Origin: Lytechinus pictus
Taxonomy: Eukaryota > Echinodermata > Echinoidea > Temnopleuroida > Toxopneustidae
Length of the DNA stretch: 64,000 bases
Assembly (NCBI RefSeq): GCF_037042905.1
Contig: NC_087257.1
Coordinates: 14,544,001 to 14,608,000 of the forward strand
Reading direction: 5' to 3'
The translations under genes were made by a program, and so were the position numbers. The first letter of the stretch is position 1. Each line of letters begins with the position of its first letter. Shown one piece after another: positions 1-12,262 of this stretch. The notes beneath the pieces are model-generated. The model did no database searches. It worked only from the letters and a program-made list of their open reading frames with translations, and was not told where the DNA came from.

Positions 1-596
1 CATGCAAATACGAGAGATTCGATGATGTCACACAATTTTCTTTTGTGTCTAATGAATGAAAAATAGAATATTCAAATTTTCAGATGTGACGATGACGTAG
101 GTCTTCACTGAATTACAAAAGTTCGCAACCTTGGCAGCTCAACATGCGAATCAAACCTTATTTCACGTCAAGATTTGGATTTAAAAAATATTTCATATAA
201 TAACATAGTAAAAGAAATAGTGAGCGGTTGACATTATTGGTTCCTTCTTATAAATATAAACGCTGAGAACTTTATGAAAATAAGCAAAACAAATTTAAAT
301 CCGATGTCGATGAAAATTTATATGTTATTCTCATTTTATTTTCTCTTTTTACGTTTACGTTTTGTTGGGGCGGGCATCCCATTCAAACCCACTTATATTA
401 TACTCTCTGACGATGATATACGGATGAAAGATGTTGACAGCTGATGGCATTATTTCCAATTGTTCTTGAAGGAAAAAAAAAATAACGTTATGTCAATTAT
501 TTTATTGTTTTGTCTGAATCGAACCCATCAGTCGATTCTACTGGTAGTACACATATTTTAATCTGGTTGCTCTTCATTTAGAATGGTAAATGGTAA
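1..596. other. intergenic, no gene seen
   Basis: AT-rich sequence without a convincing coding exon or recognisable repeat on either strand. It ends where a tRNA-headed SINE begins. Confidence 0.5.
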
Positions 597-960
597 AATG
601 GTGGAAGCGTCATGGTAGCGGTTCTGACTCTCGCCTTACAATCAGAGGGCCGTGTGTTCGAATCCCACCACGGCCTAACGTCCTTTGGCATGGCGTCAAT
701 CCACTCTTTGCCACTCTCCACCCAGGTTTTAAATGGGTACCCGGTAGGATACGAAAGCCTATGTAGTATGCCTAGCAATTAAGTCTTGGAACTGTTGGAA
801 TGCTCCCCAGGGAGTGGACAAAAGTGCATACATTGTATGCGGGCTTGTCAGGATCCGATGACCGGGTAATAATATATCTGTTAAACGCTTAGAGACGTCG
901 TTGCGATGTATTAAGCGCTATATAAAAGCGGATAACTATTATTGTTATTATTATTAAAAC
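597..960 (+). repeat. tRNA-derived SINE, near full length
   Basis: The head contains a pol III B-box-like GTTCGAATCCC at about 656-666. The body includes GGGTACCCGGTAGGAT and a CCCCAGGGAGTGGA block, and the tail is an ATT-type run. A second near-full copy lies at 11612-11960, and a reversed body fragment at 33706-33795, so this is an interspersed family rather than a functional tRNA gene. Confidence 0.85.
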
Positions 961-1450
961 GAATTTGCTGATGGAAAGCATTCACAACGTTGAAACCGAT
1001 ACCAAACTCACTGATGATGTACCTTTAGAAATAACGTAATAATTTTGGTCGGACTGGAGTCTGTTAATGGTGTAACTGAGGCAAAAAACCTCCATGTGAT
1101 CATTCGCTGTGACTAAGTGATTAACATATTCAATATTGATTACACTTATGTGAAATGCATGGCAGATTTCATATTAGTTAAATGCACAGGACACTTTTAA
1201 CACACATTACCTCGCACGAAACACGATGAATTCACTTTTAGGGTTATAGATATGGTAGGTGGTCACGATTGCTCTCTGGTTAAATATCTTCCTGATGCCG
1301 ATGACGAAATTTTCATTAAAAATTTACAAAGCGACATATACATCGGATAATAACAATGAGCACTTTTAACTCTTCAATGACTACCAAGAAATATGAAGCC
1401 AATGGCTAATAATGTAAAAAGGTTTGAAAAAGGCTACTGCAACCAAAAGC

Positions 1451-1846
1451 TAGGGTTACACCGGAACCGAATCAGCTGCGAATCCATCCGAATACTCGTA
1501 TTCGGGTGGTTTCGGGAGTATTCTGGGGAGCGTTTCATGACAAGACTTGTCGGACATTTTATCCGACAAGTCCCGTTTTATCCGACAGTCACTACAGTTA
1601 CTATAGTAACACAATGTTGCATTGAAATTTACCCTTAAAACATGCATTTTGTCCAATATGGGGTAAACGAAAATACCCAGCAAACATGTATGTTCCATTT
1701 CTACCCAATATTGGTTAAAATATTATTCAGTGTTTTAAGTGTTCTTGAACATTCGAATCTACCGAAACCATCCGAACTAGGCCGAATTCGGCTAGAATCG
1801 GTCCGAATTTATTCGGAAGAATTCGGTTTAGGTGTAACTCGGGCTA
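1451..1846. mobile_element. inverted-repeat (MITE-like) element
   Basis: The left end reads GGTTACACCGGAACCGAAT. The right end, reverse complemented, reads AGTTACACCTAAACCGAAT. The interior has repeated TATCCGACAAGTC-type words and no protein signal. About 395 bp, non-autonomous; target duplication not resolved. Confidence 0.6.
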
Positions 1847-2289
1847 GAATTAAAATCGATTCCTATTGATGCACAATGCTGTACAGAATCGAGTTTTGTT
1901 TATAAGTCTCTAAATATATTTTGTATATGTTCAAATAATCTTTGGAAGAATATTTTTCAATCTGCTAAGTTCTATTCCTTAAAGAAAACTCCATATTTCA
2001 TTCCTGCAGTGGTATCATCCAATTGTGAGTGAGCTAACACAATTGTACGTAGCTGTTGAAGAGCTGTCCAATTAACCTAAATATGTGCAATGTCGTACTC
2101 GTTGTAGCATCACCACCAAACAAAGAGCAACCAACGATACTATGTTCATATGTGTTTTGAGAATCAATGTGCCGAGTTGTGGAAATTTAAGTACAATTGA
2201 CTATTATAAAACTACAATGACACTAACCATATATGACGACTCTGGTCACTAGATGATATCACTAAAGCAATTACGGGAAGTGAATTATT

Positions 2290-2537
2290 ATGTAAGGTAG
2301 GGGCGCATCCAGGATTTTCCAAAGGGGGGGAGGGGCACATTTTCCCCGAGAAAAATTTGACAAGCAAAAAAAAAGGTCCTCACGTGTATGAACGACATAT
2401 TCCCATTGAAAATATATGCTGTCACCTTCAAGGGGGGGGGGGGCACACTTGTCTAAGAAGTGCATATTTACATCAGTTTGTTTTATCATGGCTCTCAAGG
2501 CCAGACGTGCCCCCCTGGATCCGCCACTGATGTAAGG
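2290..2537. mobile_element. hAT-like non-autonomous element with 8-bp TSD
   Basis: ATGTAAGG occurs at 2290-2297 and again at 2530-2537, flanking a 232-bp element. Its ends are TAGGGGCGCATCCAGG and, reverse complemented, CAGTGGCGGATCCAGG. The 8-bp duplication and the CAGTGGCG-type end fit hAT-superfamily MITEs. The interior is G-runs and a poly-A stretch with no coding signal. Confidence 0.65.
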
Positions 2538-2821
2538 GGGTGGAGCTTAGCAAGTTGAAAATGTTCTGTCGAAAATCACCCTAAAATCTACGAAATATAT
2601 TTCGATACTTCATTTGCAAAATTATCATTCGATATCAATAGGAACGAACAGGATTCAAGGGTTTCAGGAGTTCTTCGAGGTTCCATAACCTCGAGTCAAA
2701 TAAGGAGCTATGGAAGCTTCATGGAAAGGAATGTTGGTTTGTTAAAATTTGAAAAATGATTGATAGATTTCAAAGTGTGTTTCCCTGAATAGCTAGTATC
2801 CACACATTGATGTGGATACAC

Positions 2822-4064
2822 TCAGTATATTGTTTTGACTGGGATACGGCTAACTGTGTGTGGTTTTCTCCTTTGTTGTTTTTTATTTTGTTGGTACAAT
2901 GGTGACAGAAGATCTGGTTGGTCTATCTTGCTCCTTGGCGCCAATCCCTGTGCCTTTTTAGAATTCCTAGATCCTCCCCCACCTTCACCATGGTTCAGTT
3001 TACTGCTCTGATGAACACCGAGAGGCATGTAGAGCGGAACCGGCGAATAGGAGTTGATCAGACTATCTTGGCTCTCTCTCTTTGGATCGTACATTCTTGG
3101 TGTTCGGTCTGTCCTTGGAGCTGTAGGTGATCGGTCGTCCTCCTCACGCAGTTGTGGCAGATGAGACACTGGAGCACCGATGTTCTTCTGTGCCAGTGAC
3201 CTTCGAGGATGTCTTTTTACATTTCTCGTCGGTAAATCCATGCCTTTCGTTGTTGCAGGAGGATGTCTTCTGTGTACCTTTCGTCTGCTGCCGTTATCGT
3301 CAGGGTAACCTGTATCTTGGTCATCGGTCCCATCGTGTCCATGTGGGTCGTAATCAAATTCATCAGAAAATACATTTTCAGGGTCTTCCCAGTGCTCCCT
3401 GTTTCCTTTAGAACTTGGGGGAAGATAGTGTATTTCAGGAATAGGAGTTTTCCGACTGAGTTTTGATCTTTCTTGCTTGGCTTTGAAACCGTTTAACTCA
3501 GAGGCATATCCGTTGTTTTGAGTAACCTGATGTGTGAGTAAATGATTCCGTTTGCCCTCTTGACGTCTGACCTTTTTATCATGATTCATGTTTCCCATTC
3601 CATTGACCCCGCTATCAATAGAGTTACGACTTATTTGTTTCAAGAGATCCGGACTAACATCCCCGTAATCAGAAGCTCTATCATGATCCCTACTTGTACC
3701 AAGTTGTCGCAAATGATCATAGAGTAGATCTGGGGAATACGACTCCTTGTATGCCGGTGTATCAAGATCATAATCAGTTTGAATAGCATCTTCGAGAGAT
3801 TCCCTGCTGCTTTCTAACCAGGGGACACTCCTAGTTGCTTTCTTTGCCGCCCTAGGTATAACTTGAGCCTTGTTTGTCTTGTCAATATGGTGGCGATTCT
3901 TGTGCAAAATCCCTTTGTCCTTGGAGCTCGTGTGATCTTGTCTGTCTAAGCCATCCTGCAGATGAAGTAACATTAGTTCATGTTCTAGTTGGTCTTTCCT
4001 CTCCTCTTCTTCTTGGACTGATGAGGATAATAGATCAACTCGCCCTTCCACCTCATTTTGGTAC
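2822..4064 (-). CDS. coiled-coil protein gene, last exon
   Basis: 1243 nt, completing the split Arg codon AG|G and running open to TGA at 2822-2824. It starts with a short E/D/L helical segment (QEEEERKDQLEHELMLLHLQ) and then becomes a polar, proline/serine/arginine-rich tail ending SRIPVKTIY. The absence of a stop over about 414 codons is the main coding evidence. Confidence 0.85.
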
Positions 4065-6395
4065 CTTCAAAGATAAAAATGGACAAATATCGGATTAAGT
4101 ATTGCCCTGTCCAACAAAGATTAGTCAGCTATTATAAAAGCTTCGAAATCTACGAAGGCTAATTAAGAGTGTCACAGCAAAATTTTACTGCTCTCTTCTC
4201 ACACGCAGATTGATGATTAAAAACTGAATGAATTTATTAAACACTGCGAATCAATATTCACTCAAATCGTTTCTTCCAACCTTTTCCATTGACAGTCGAG
4301 CTACTTTGTTTTGCATTATCATCACCAATTCACCATATGTTTGCAAATCAATAATGTGCACAGAATCGGATTATTTAATACTGTTCTTTGGGATTTCTGC
4401 CATTTCGTTCATATTTTATTTACCCCCTCTTTTTCACTTCTTGAAAAACTACAGGGTTCATCGGAATAATACCCACCTGGTGAATGTTGCTTTGAGGTCT
4501 AGCTTGAGTTTCAAGTCACTATTCATTAGTTTTTGACGATATTTTGAAACTTTTGAGAGCTCTTGAATATCATTTACTTTCTGATCAATAGTCTTAAGCT
4601 TCTCTGAAATGTGTCTTCTTTCTGAGTAGTCTTCTGCTTCTTCTAACTGCAGAATAAGTCGCTCTTTTACTCGTGTATAGATCTTCAGTTCGTCTTCCAT
4701 TGCTTCTATCGCGTTGTCTGCAAGCTTCATGTTTGATCTCAATTTTCGGATTCTTTCTTGTCTGCGATTAAAGAATTCAAGTTCGTTGGTCTCTGAGGCT
4801 AACTCCATTCGTCTCAAAGCAATAGAAGTGGTGAGTTCTTTGAGTCGTTTTTCAACTGTTTCGGTGACTGCAGGAAACGTTGGGTGAGTTTCAAAATCTA
4901 TGTCTTGGGGTGTTCTCGAAACCAAGGGATCATCTTGTGCATCGGAAGGAATTCTTTCAGTGTATCTTTCACTTTTTTCTTCTTTGAACTCCTTATCCAG
5001 TGTTTCTTCATTTCTGTAGTCAGTGCTGGGATTGTGATATTCATCAAGTCTGTGACGCTTTTGTGGAGAGGGCGATCTGTAGGGTATGGTTGACCGGTCC
5101 TCGTGTAATATGTCAGCTGTAGGCAGATGCTCCTTTGGAGATTCAGCTGAGTGAATGCCATCACTTTCCAAAGGAGGATCGGAGCTCGTGTCTTCACGGA
5201 TCTTCTGTCCTCGAAGACGTCTTCTTATCTTTTCAGCCTGGTACCACCAGCTTCGTGCTAACTTGATGGCGTTTTGTGTCTTATGCATGATATCTGGTAT
5301 AAGTCGTAATAGCTCCCCGAATCTATAGTGATTTGGATAGAGCTTCACATCATGAATCGATTCAGGATCGAACAATTCAACATCCACTTCCTCTGATTTC
5401 AGAAGACTACCCCAGCGGACATCAATCAGTTGCAGTTGGTGGATGGTTAAAAATAGCATCTCGCAATCTTTGGAAATATCGTACAACTTCCTGACTGGCA
5501 TTGACTCATTAAGCGCGTCGTAGCCTTTGGTGTTTGACATGACAAGGAGATTAGAACCCATGACCTCGCTACTTGCACGACGCCCTCTCTCGACCAGTTT
5601 GGCAGCTTGCGGAATCTCCTCCATCACCATCTCGTAATAAAATTCAAACAGTACTGAATAGATACGTTCATCAAATGTCGTTTTCATATCTTTAAGGTAT
5701 TTGATATCCTGGTTGAAGTCTTCGATCCGTTGCGTAGTTGATTTGTCGGTAAGATGCCTATCTTCAAGATCCGAGAACCAGCGATTTGTAAATTCTTTCA
5801 AACCATCCAAAGTATTCACATGACGATTATCTATAACAAATCATACACGTAAAAACATAAGTATCGTTTCCGATTCGTTATATCTCTCTTGTATTTCATT
5901 TCTACCCGGTTACCTTTAATTTCCAATATTTTGTGGTATAAACAGAAAAACGCATAAACGCACAAAGATTATAGCACAAACGCACAAAGAGTATAGATTT
6001 CAAATTGATAAATTGAGAAAATAGCATTATTGAAGTTGGGAAATCGCATCACAGTAGGTAAAAAGTTATAATTGAATTAAATCATTGTCAAAGGATTAAC
6101 AGGGCCACAAAATAATGATCGAGGGTCCCTTTTATAGGGTGTTTAGGACATTTCATCACTTCAATTTGAATCTCTTCAAAACAAACCCTGGACAACCATG
6201 CAAACCATCAAAGAGCGATGAAGATACGTAGTAGGCCTACTTACGAGGAATAACCTTGGCGAAGGCGCGATAGAGTGACCCCGTCTCGTGTTTCTCAAGG
6301 AAGGTTTGTAACATGCTCTCGAAGCTCTTCAGCTGTAGATGCATCATAGCGTTCTGTTTCCTCCCAGGAGCACCTCGCATCCGGTCCGGGTGCGT
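2822..6395 (-). CDS. coiled-coil protein, unrecognised family (3 exons; 5' end unresolved)
   Basis: Three minus-strand exons join in phase: 6395-6245, 5830-4477 and 4064-2822 (stop at 2822-2824), giving about 915 codons. Donors are GTAAGT and GTGGGT; acceptors are TATAG and TGAAG. The N-terminal half (to about residue 265) is predicted helical, with an aromatic/basic segment containing SWWYQAEKIRRRLRG. Residues about 375-505 look like a long charged coiled coil. The tail (about 505-915) is hydrophilic, low complexity, rich in R/K/D/S/P and probably disordered. No catalytic motif, signal peptide or membrane segment was seen. The first exon may be internal (acceptor CTCTTAG at 6396) or translation may start at ATG 6380 or 6347, since an in-frame TAG lies just upstream. 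I do not recognise the family; a scaffold or cytoskeletal role is only a guess. Confidence 0.8.
4477..5830 (-). CDS. coiled-coil protein gene, central exon
   Basis: A long 1354-nt exon, open throughout, entering in phase 1 (CAT split as C|AT) and leaving in phase 2 before GTGGGT. It carries the conserved-looking helical region and, at its 3' end, the coiled coil rich in E/K/L heptads. Confidence 0.85.
6245..6395 (-). CDS. coiled-coil protein gene, most 5' exon found
   Basis: 151 nt, ending AAG GTT ATT CCT C before donor GTAAGT (phase 1). It encodes a basic, then amphipathic segment (AMMHLQLKSFESMLQTFLEK). The acceptor is TCCTCTTAG after a pyrimidine-rich stretch. It could instead be the first coding exon, with Met at 6380 or 6347. 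Confidence 0.7.
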
Positions 6396-7900
6396 CTAAG
6401 AGGATGAGAAAGACGAGGCATACATGAATAGAATCTGAATATAATTTTTACAGCAAGCTGGACTTTTTGAGCAAAGTCAGACCCCCCCCCCCTCCCTCGC
6501 CTCTTACGTGTTTGGCATGCACAATCCAGGACTTTTTTAATCATAATTATTAATGTAGGTAGCTACGAGCAATTCAATAACAATTGCAATCAATAATCGA
6601 TGACAATGAATTAGACTTTTTGCTGTCCATCACTTAATGAAGCCCCAAATATTCCCCTTTCATTTTAAATACCTTCTCCCACTTTTGTTAGCTTTTTCAA
6701 CTTAAAAAAATAGATAAAAACTTTTTTTTTTACTTTAAAAACACTTTAACAATTTTAACGTTCTTTTTAAATACCCCTTTTCAATTTTTATTTCCTGTTT
6801 CAGCTCCTAAATGAATAAATTGGAATAAATTTTAGTTCGTGAATTTCAATGTTATCAAATGTCCTTTATATATATATATATATTTCCCCTTTTGATTTTG
6901 TTTTATTTCGTTTTTCGATGTAATTCGTCAACAGCACTAATTGGATATTTGGCTTATAAGGATATATCTGTAAAATGCTAAAAGATGTCGTTTCAATGTA
7001 TAAATATCTATACATAAAAAAAGCAGAATACTATTCTCGTAAACAAAATTAAAGCTCATTTATTTTTATCTTTATGATTTGTTGGCTGCAAACAGAATTT
7101 GTACAAAAAGTTGTTTCATAAGATTTGGTAACAATTGTTTAATCATGTTAATCTGTAACGCGCGACCCGCATAAAATTTGATCAATGACAGTCATCTAGC
7201 TTGAATCAATTAATCAGTGGGATTTGTATAAACATTTGCCGAATAAACATTTTCAATCACAAGATATACATGTATATGCAAATTTCATTTAAGCTGTTGG
7301 ACTGATGACCATGTCATTTTGCTCGAACAAAAACGAAGAACTCCAAATCAATAACCGGAACCATTTTCGTTTCCATGAACAACTAAGCATCGATCACTTA
7401 AGAATGCTAGCAGATATGTCGATAAACACAAAAGCTCTATTTCTCTCACAGAGTGGACCACTGGCTGTCATGGAAACCGGGATAAACAAAAACGCACCCT
7501 GTATACTCCGATCGCATATGTTTAAACACCAACGCCATTCGTTCATCACGAAGCCATATTACAGCGAGATTATGTAAATATGACGGTATGGATTATTGAT
7601 ATTTTGTCAATATTTGAACTTGCTAAAGAATAATTAAACCAACAATTTTTCTGGCACGCCTTCCTGCCTTTATCAGTTTATTAAAGAAACTTCAGTCGTT
7701 TCCAGGTTAAGATATTTCAAAGAGCATTATAGAGAATGATTGGTCCTGATTTTTTTTACCGGCCTTCCGACCCTAGCAATATTCAGCAGCTGGGTAGGCC
7801 TATACATTGCATGGTGTTATATTTGAAATATAAAATGAATGCACGAATTAAGAAAAAAAAAAGGTAAAACACATTTAAAAATAGAACCTATGGTGATCCG
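6396..7900. other. intergenic, AT-rich, no gene seen
   Basis: A few short open frames, poly-T/poly-A runs and a TA run near 6870. If the coiled-coil gene has further 5' exons they should lie in this direction, but none was identified. Confidence 0.4.
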
Positions 7901-7902
7901 TA

Positions 7903-8013
7903 TTTTGCTACAGTAACACAAACGGAACCACCTCCAAACCGACCTATGGTCATTTGGAAATAATAATAAAACCTTGGTCGGTCTTGAGTCGGTTTCACGG
8001 GTGTGACTGTACA
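7903..8013. mobile_element. short inverted-repeat element
   Basis: The left arm has CTACAGTAACACAAACGGAA and CCAAACCGACCTATGG. The right arm, reverse complemented, has GTACAGTCACACCCGTGAAA and AAGACCGACCAAGG. About 110 bp. A related fragment is at 38215-38290. Confidence 0.55.
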
Positions 8014-8879
8014 TTTTTAAAATGTAATTTTCACCCAATGCAAACACACACAAAATCTAATTTGGCAAATTATTGTGAGGACAGTATGTTGCACAGTATT
8101 GGTTAAATGTTTTTTAAGCCTTTTAAGAGTGTAGCATTATAATAATCAAAAACTAGATTATGACAAGCCAAATTAAGATTAAAAAAAAATCTAGTTGCAA
8201 TTGCTGAAGTTGCAATCTACAGTATCGATTAACACTATAACGTTTCACATTTATTTTACTGCAAAGTATTATATTTCCAAAGTGTTCTGTTAAAATAGTT
8301 CAAATACAGAAATAGTTTGTAGTTTTAAAGCCTCATATTTATTGTATTTACGTAATGTATGTTATTACTATCTGCTCTGTATATATGATATTTTTCCTAT
8401 ATTGCGTAATTGATTGAGTTGAAATGATTCGAATTTCCCCATTCCCGAAAGTTGCCCTGACAGATGGACATTTAATGTTACCGATGCTGTCAACTATTCT
8501 ACTATCCGGATTCCGGACAAACTTTTATTCCATTCGAAAACAGTAACAATTTAAATGGTAGAACGAGCTAGAATGAGCCTTTTGTGTCTGCAGCCTTGGA
8601 AAAGAAACATTAATCAACTCCATTAATGAGCTTTGCAACGATTGCGATATTGAATTAATACATACTTTAATTTTTCATTATCCCTTGTATAGTAGGCCTT
8701 CAGATGGATCAATCACATGGAATAGCAATTACTCCTAATCAATAAGGATGGTTACATGCACTTGGCATCTTAATTTCTCTTCCGTTATAGTATTAACTGC
8801 AGTGCCCCCCAAAAAAATGTAAAAAAATAAAATAAAAAGCGCTAAATGTATACCAATGGAGTGTACATCTGTCTCATGT

Positions 8880-9219
8880 ATTATGATAGAGTGTGGGGTG
8901 TGAGAGGGTGGTTGTGTGCGTGTGAGATTTGGGTATCATGTGCGCGGGTGCAAGGGTATGTGTGCGTGGGTGCAATAGTATGTGTGGGTGTGTGTAAGAG
9001 TATGTGTGGGTGTGTGTACGGATTTGTGTGTTCGTTTTTGTTAATGGCATGTACGTTTAAATGCGTACATGTGGCTGTGTGTGTGTGTTAATGGGGATAC
9101 GTGAAATACATGAGAGAAAAGGATTTTGTCGGTATGTGTTGTAAATAGTCCTGATACCGACCATAAATGCAGATGAAAAAATACAACCCCCCTTACACAC
9201 ACACACACACACACACATC
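8880..9219. repeat. GT-rich and CA microsatellites
   Basis: Degenerate GTGTG-rich sequence to about 9090, followed by a (CA)n run near 9197-9218. The open frame across the GT block is Cys/Val/Gly-biased repeat translation, not a gene. Confidence 0.8.
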
Positions 9220-11099
9220 AAGGTCACGTGCCAATGTAACGTCTACCTGGGTCTAGATGCGATGTGATCAAATTCAATTTCGATCATATCCAACATAAAA
9301 AACAATACGAAGTCACAGCCTGGATTATGATTCGATAGCGTCACTGAGAAATAAAAGATGAATAAAGTGTAAATACTGAAGATTTCGTTTGTTTGTTTGT
9401 AGACAATGATTAATACATTTTAGAAGAAAGGTCTCTATGTGCTAAAGGGGGAGGGGTGAGAAATTCCATGATCAATACGATATTGATGTGTTGATTGTAC
9501 AGCCTCTAAGTATCTCCATGGTAACGTAAGTTAAGTTATTACCAATGAGTACTTGAAACATGATTAGAAATCTGTGCCCGTAAGCGGAGTTAAAAAAGGA
9601 AAGGCAAACAGTGATCGGATCATCGTTAATGGTTTCTCAACTGCTATTTGGTTATAATTAATAAGGGGTTACGTATGAAGATCAACAAATCTCTCAATTG
9701 ATTGTCAAGAGAGCAGGACGATTGCTCAATCGATTCGCTGCCTCGAGTGTCATAAAAGTAGATCTATAAACAGTGCCACAAAAATTTCTAGCGGAAAAAG
9801 TGTGGGAGTGCGTATGTGTGTGAGAGAGAGAGAAGGGGGAGGACACAGAGTGGAGAGGGCAAGGGGGAATGGTTGGGCGGTGGGGGGATGGGGTGGACGG
9901 TGAAAGGACTACATAGGGGTTATATTGCGGCAGGTTACATCCGCAAATAAGATTAGGCTTATACATTTACAGAAAAAGAAGAGCAAAGTATCTAGGGGTA
10001 ATAAATCAGCCCTCCTAAAAGAAAGGGGGGGGGGTCTGCATGGTGGGCGAGCGAAACGAACAGCTCAAATGAGATATTGTCGAACCGCAAATATTGCGCT
10101 GATAAGATGAATGCGATTCTTGTATTATAATGTTGATAATTGCAGTATAGAGCATGAAATGCATGCATATAATACTTCATGAATTGAATCCAATTAGTGT
10201 CCTCTTTGTCATATGTGATGTATGATCAGACAGAAATAATATAACGTTTCGATTCCGAAACGAAACTATAATGCCTTACAAAATCATCACATTAGAAATC
10301 TTAATCAAGGAAAGACAAAAGATCACTTGTCAGCACGAATAAATTGAATTGATAGCACAATACGTATCATGGTGACCAGATAGGTGCAATAAAATATATC
10401 CAAGTCGCCTTTTTAATATGCTGGTTCTCAATTATGAAAATATGATAATGGCTTTAGCATTTACACACAGACCTTCATTTATCTGAAGTATATATTTTTC
10501 GGCTTTCATGTGGTCTCGATTAAAATGATACAGCCAACAACACGGCTATATCATGTATACAGACGAAAAGAAAAATAGAGGATAATCTTAATAAATATAA
10601 AAAATATCTTTGGGCTGTAATGAGAATGTTCTTTTGCAATTAGTTAAATTAGAAAAAACTCATTGAAGATATCATTCCGGGATATCATTCCACAAAGTTG
10701 ATGGTAAATATTGCAGTCAGTTGTCCCATTTTGTTCGCGGCAGTGGTGGTGGTGGTAGTGGTGGAGATACAGATTCTGCATCGATAGTTGTGGAGGAGGT
10801 TATCTTGTATGTTAAAAAGCTTGTGTGAGTAGTCTCTAAATGCAGAAGACCTTGTCTGGATTTTAGCTCCCTTTGGAGTGAACATGGATAAAAAAGATGC
10901 ACTGATCACTCCAAAAGGAGCTATTTTTAACTGCAAAAGGATCTTTTAAATCACTAGTATCAGTCTGAGAGGAGTGAAGTGAATCGGTGATGATCATCAT
11001 TATATTATATGATCCTCTCCCAAGCGCAGGCTGCTGGACAAGATTCAAAATCCGAGAAAAGGATTCGTTCCCCTTCCCCGCCCCGGTCGGCGCCCATCA

Positions 11100-11500
11100 T
11101 AACAATTTCCTGACTCTTAGAGCAGAGCTGTGTTGGTCATGTTAATTGGCATGTGTGCCTCAGAAACAGCCCTTGCCTGGCCAGGATTCTCCACAGGTAG
11201 TGGAGAAGGTGCACTTTATGTGTGGATCAGTAATGGATCCAATGATCCGGGTAATAAAAATTACATGTATAAAAGCGCTTAGAAATACATCGGATGGAAC
11301 GCTCTATAAATAACTATTATTATTACTATTATCATTATTATTATTATCACCATCATTATCATTATTATTGTCATAATTAATATCAATATTATTATCATCA
11401 TCATTATCATAATAATTATTATCAGTAGTAGTATTATTATCATTACCATCATTGCCATTATTCACAGTAGTAGTAGTAGTAGTAGGAGTAGTCACTGTAT
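11100..11500 (+). repeat. truncated SINE body with ATT/ATC tail
   Basis: Shares the GTAGTGGAGAAGGTGCA and AATGATCCGGGTAATAA words and the GCGCTTAGA...GCTCTATAAATAA end with the full SINEs at 597 and 11612, but lacks the tRNA-like head. It runs into a long ATT/ATC/AGT trinucleotide stretch. Confidence 0.7.
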
Positions 11501-11611
11501 CATTATGAGTTATTTTTTGTAAATTTCATTTATGCTTAGTTTTTTATAGAGAATAAATATGATACAAAAATCCTCTCCCATCTCCTACGCCCTACTTGAC
11601 CTATAGATAAA

Positions 11612-11960
11612 AAAGTGGAAGCGTCGTGGTGTAGCGGTTCTGACTATCGCCTTGTAATCAGAGGGTCGTGTGTTCGAATCCCACCATTGCCTAGCGTCCT
11701 TTGGCAGGGCGTTAATCCACACTTTGCCATTCTCCACCCAGGTGTTAAATGGGTACCCGGTAGGATGTGAAAGCCTATATGTAGTATGCCTAGCAATTGA
11801 GTCTTGGAACTCTTGTTGGAATGCTCCCCAGGGAGTGGAGAAGGTGCATACATTGTATGCGGGCATGCAAGGATCCGATGACGGGGGTAATAATATGTCT
11901 GTAAAGCGCTTAGAGACGTCCTTCCGATGTATTAAGCGCTATATAAATTATTATTATTAA
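11612..11960 (+). repeat. tRNA-derived SINE, second full copy
   Basis: Closely matches the copy at 597-960, with head GTGGAAGCGTCGTGGTGTAG, B-box-like GTTCGAATCCC near 11673, the same body and a TTATTATTATT tail. The tail shows retroposition rather than a functional tRNA gene. Confidence 0.88.
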
Positions 11961-12109
11961 ATCATCTGCACCAATGCACAGAGAGCGCCCGGATATCATG
12001 AAAAGGCGAATACCCCTAATCGACTCCTAATTCTTTCTTTCCACTCAACTTCCTTTGCTTTATTCCTATATCGACATCTTGATATTTTCTTTAAAGATCA
12101 TAGGAGGCT

Positions 12110-12262
12110 GTTACACACACCCTCACCCGCACACACGCACCCACACACACAAACATAAATAAATATATATATATATATATATTTGCATATATATATATAT
12201 ACATGTTTATACATATATATTATATATGTATGTATATATCATATATATATACATTTATATGG
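12110..12262. repeat. CA then TA microsatellite
   Basis: A CACCCACACACACAAAC-type run followed by more than 80 bp of TATATA with small interruptions. Confidence 0.85.

Noticed and set aside
7305-7577. A 90-codon plus-strand frame as a small gene.
   Set aside because: No motif, splice context or composition supporting coding; chance frames of this size are common here.
11585-11866. Minus-strand frame of about 93 codons, with a similar short one at 578-778.
   Set aside because: Both are the same SINE read backwards; they recur with the repeat and are not genes.
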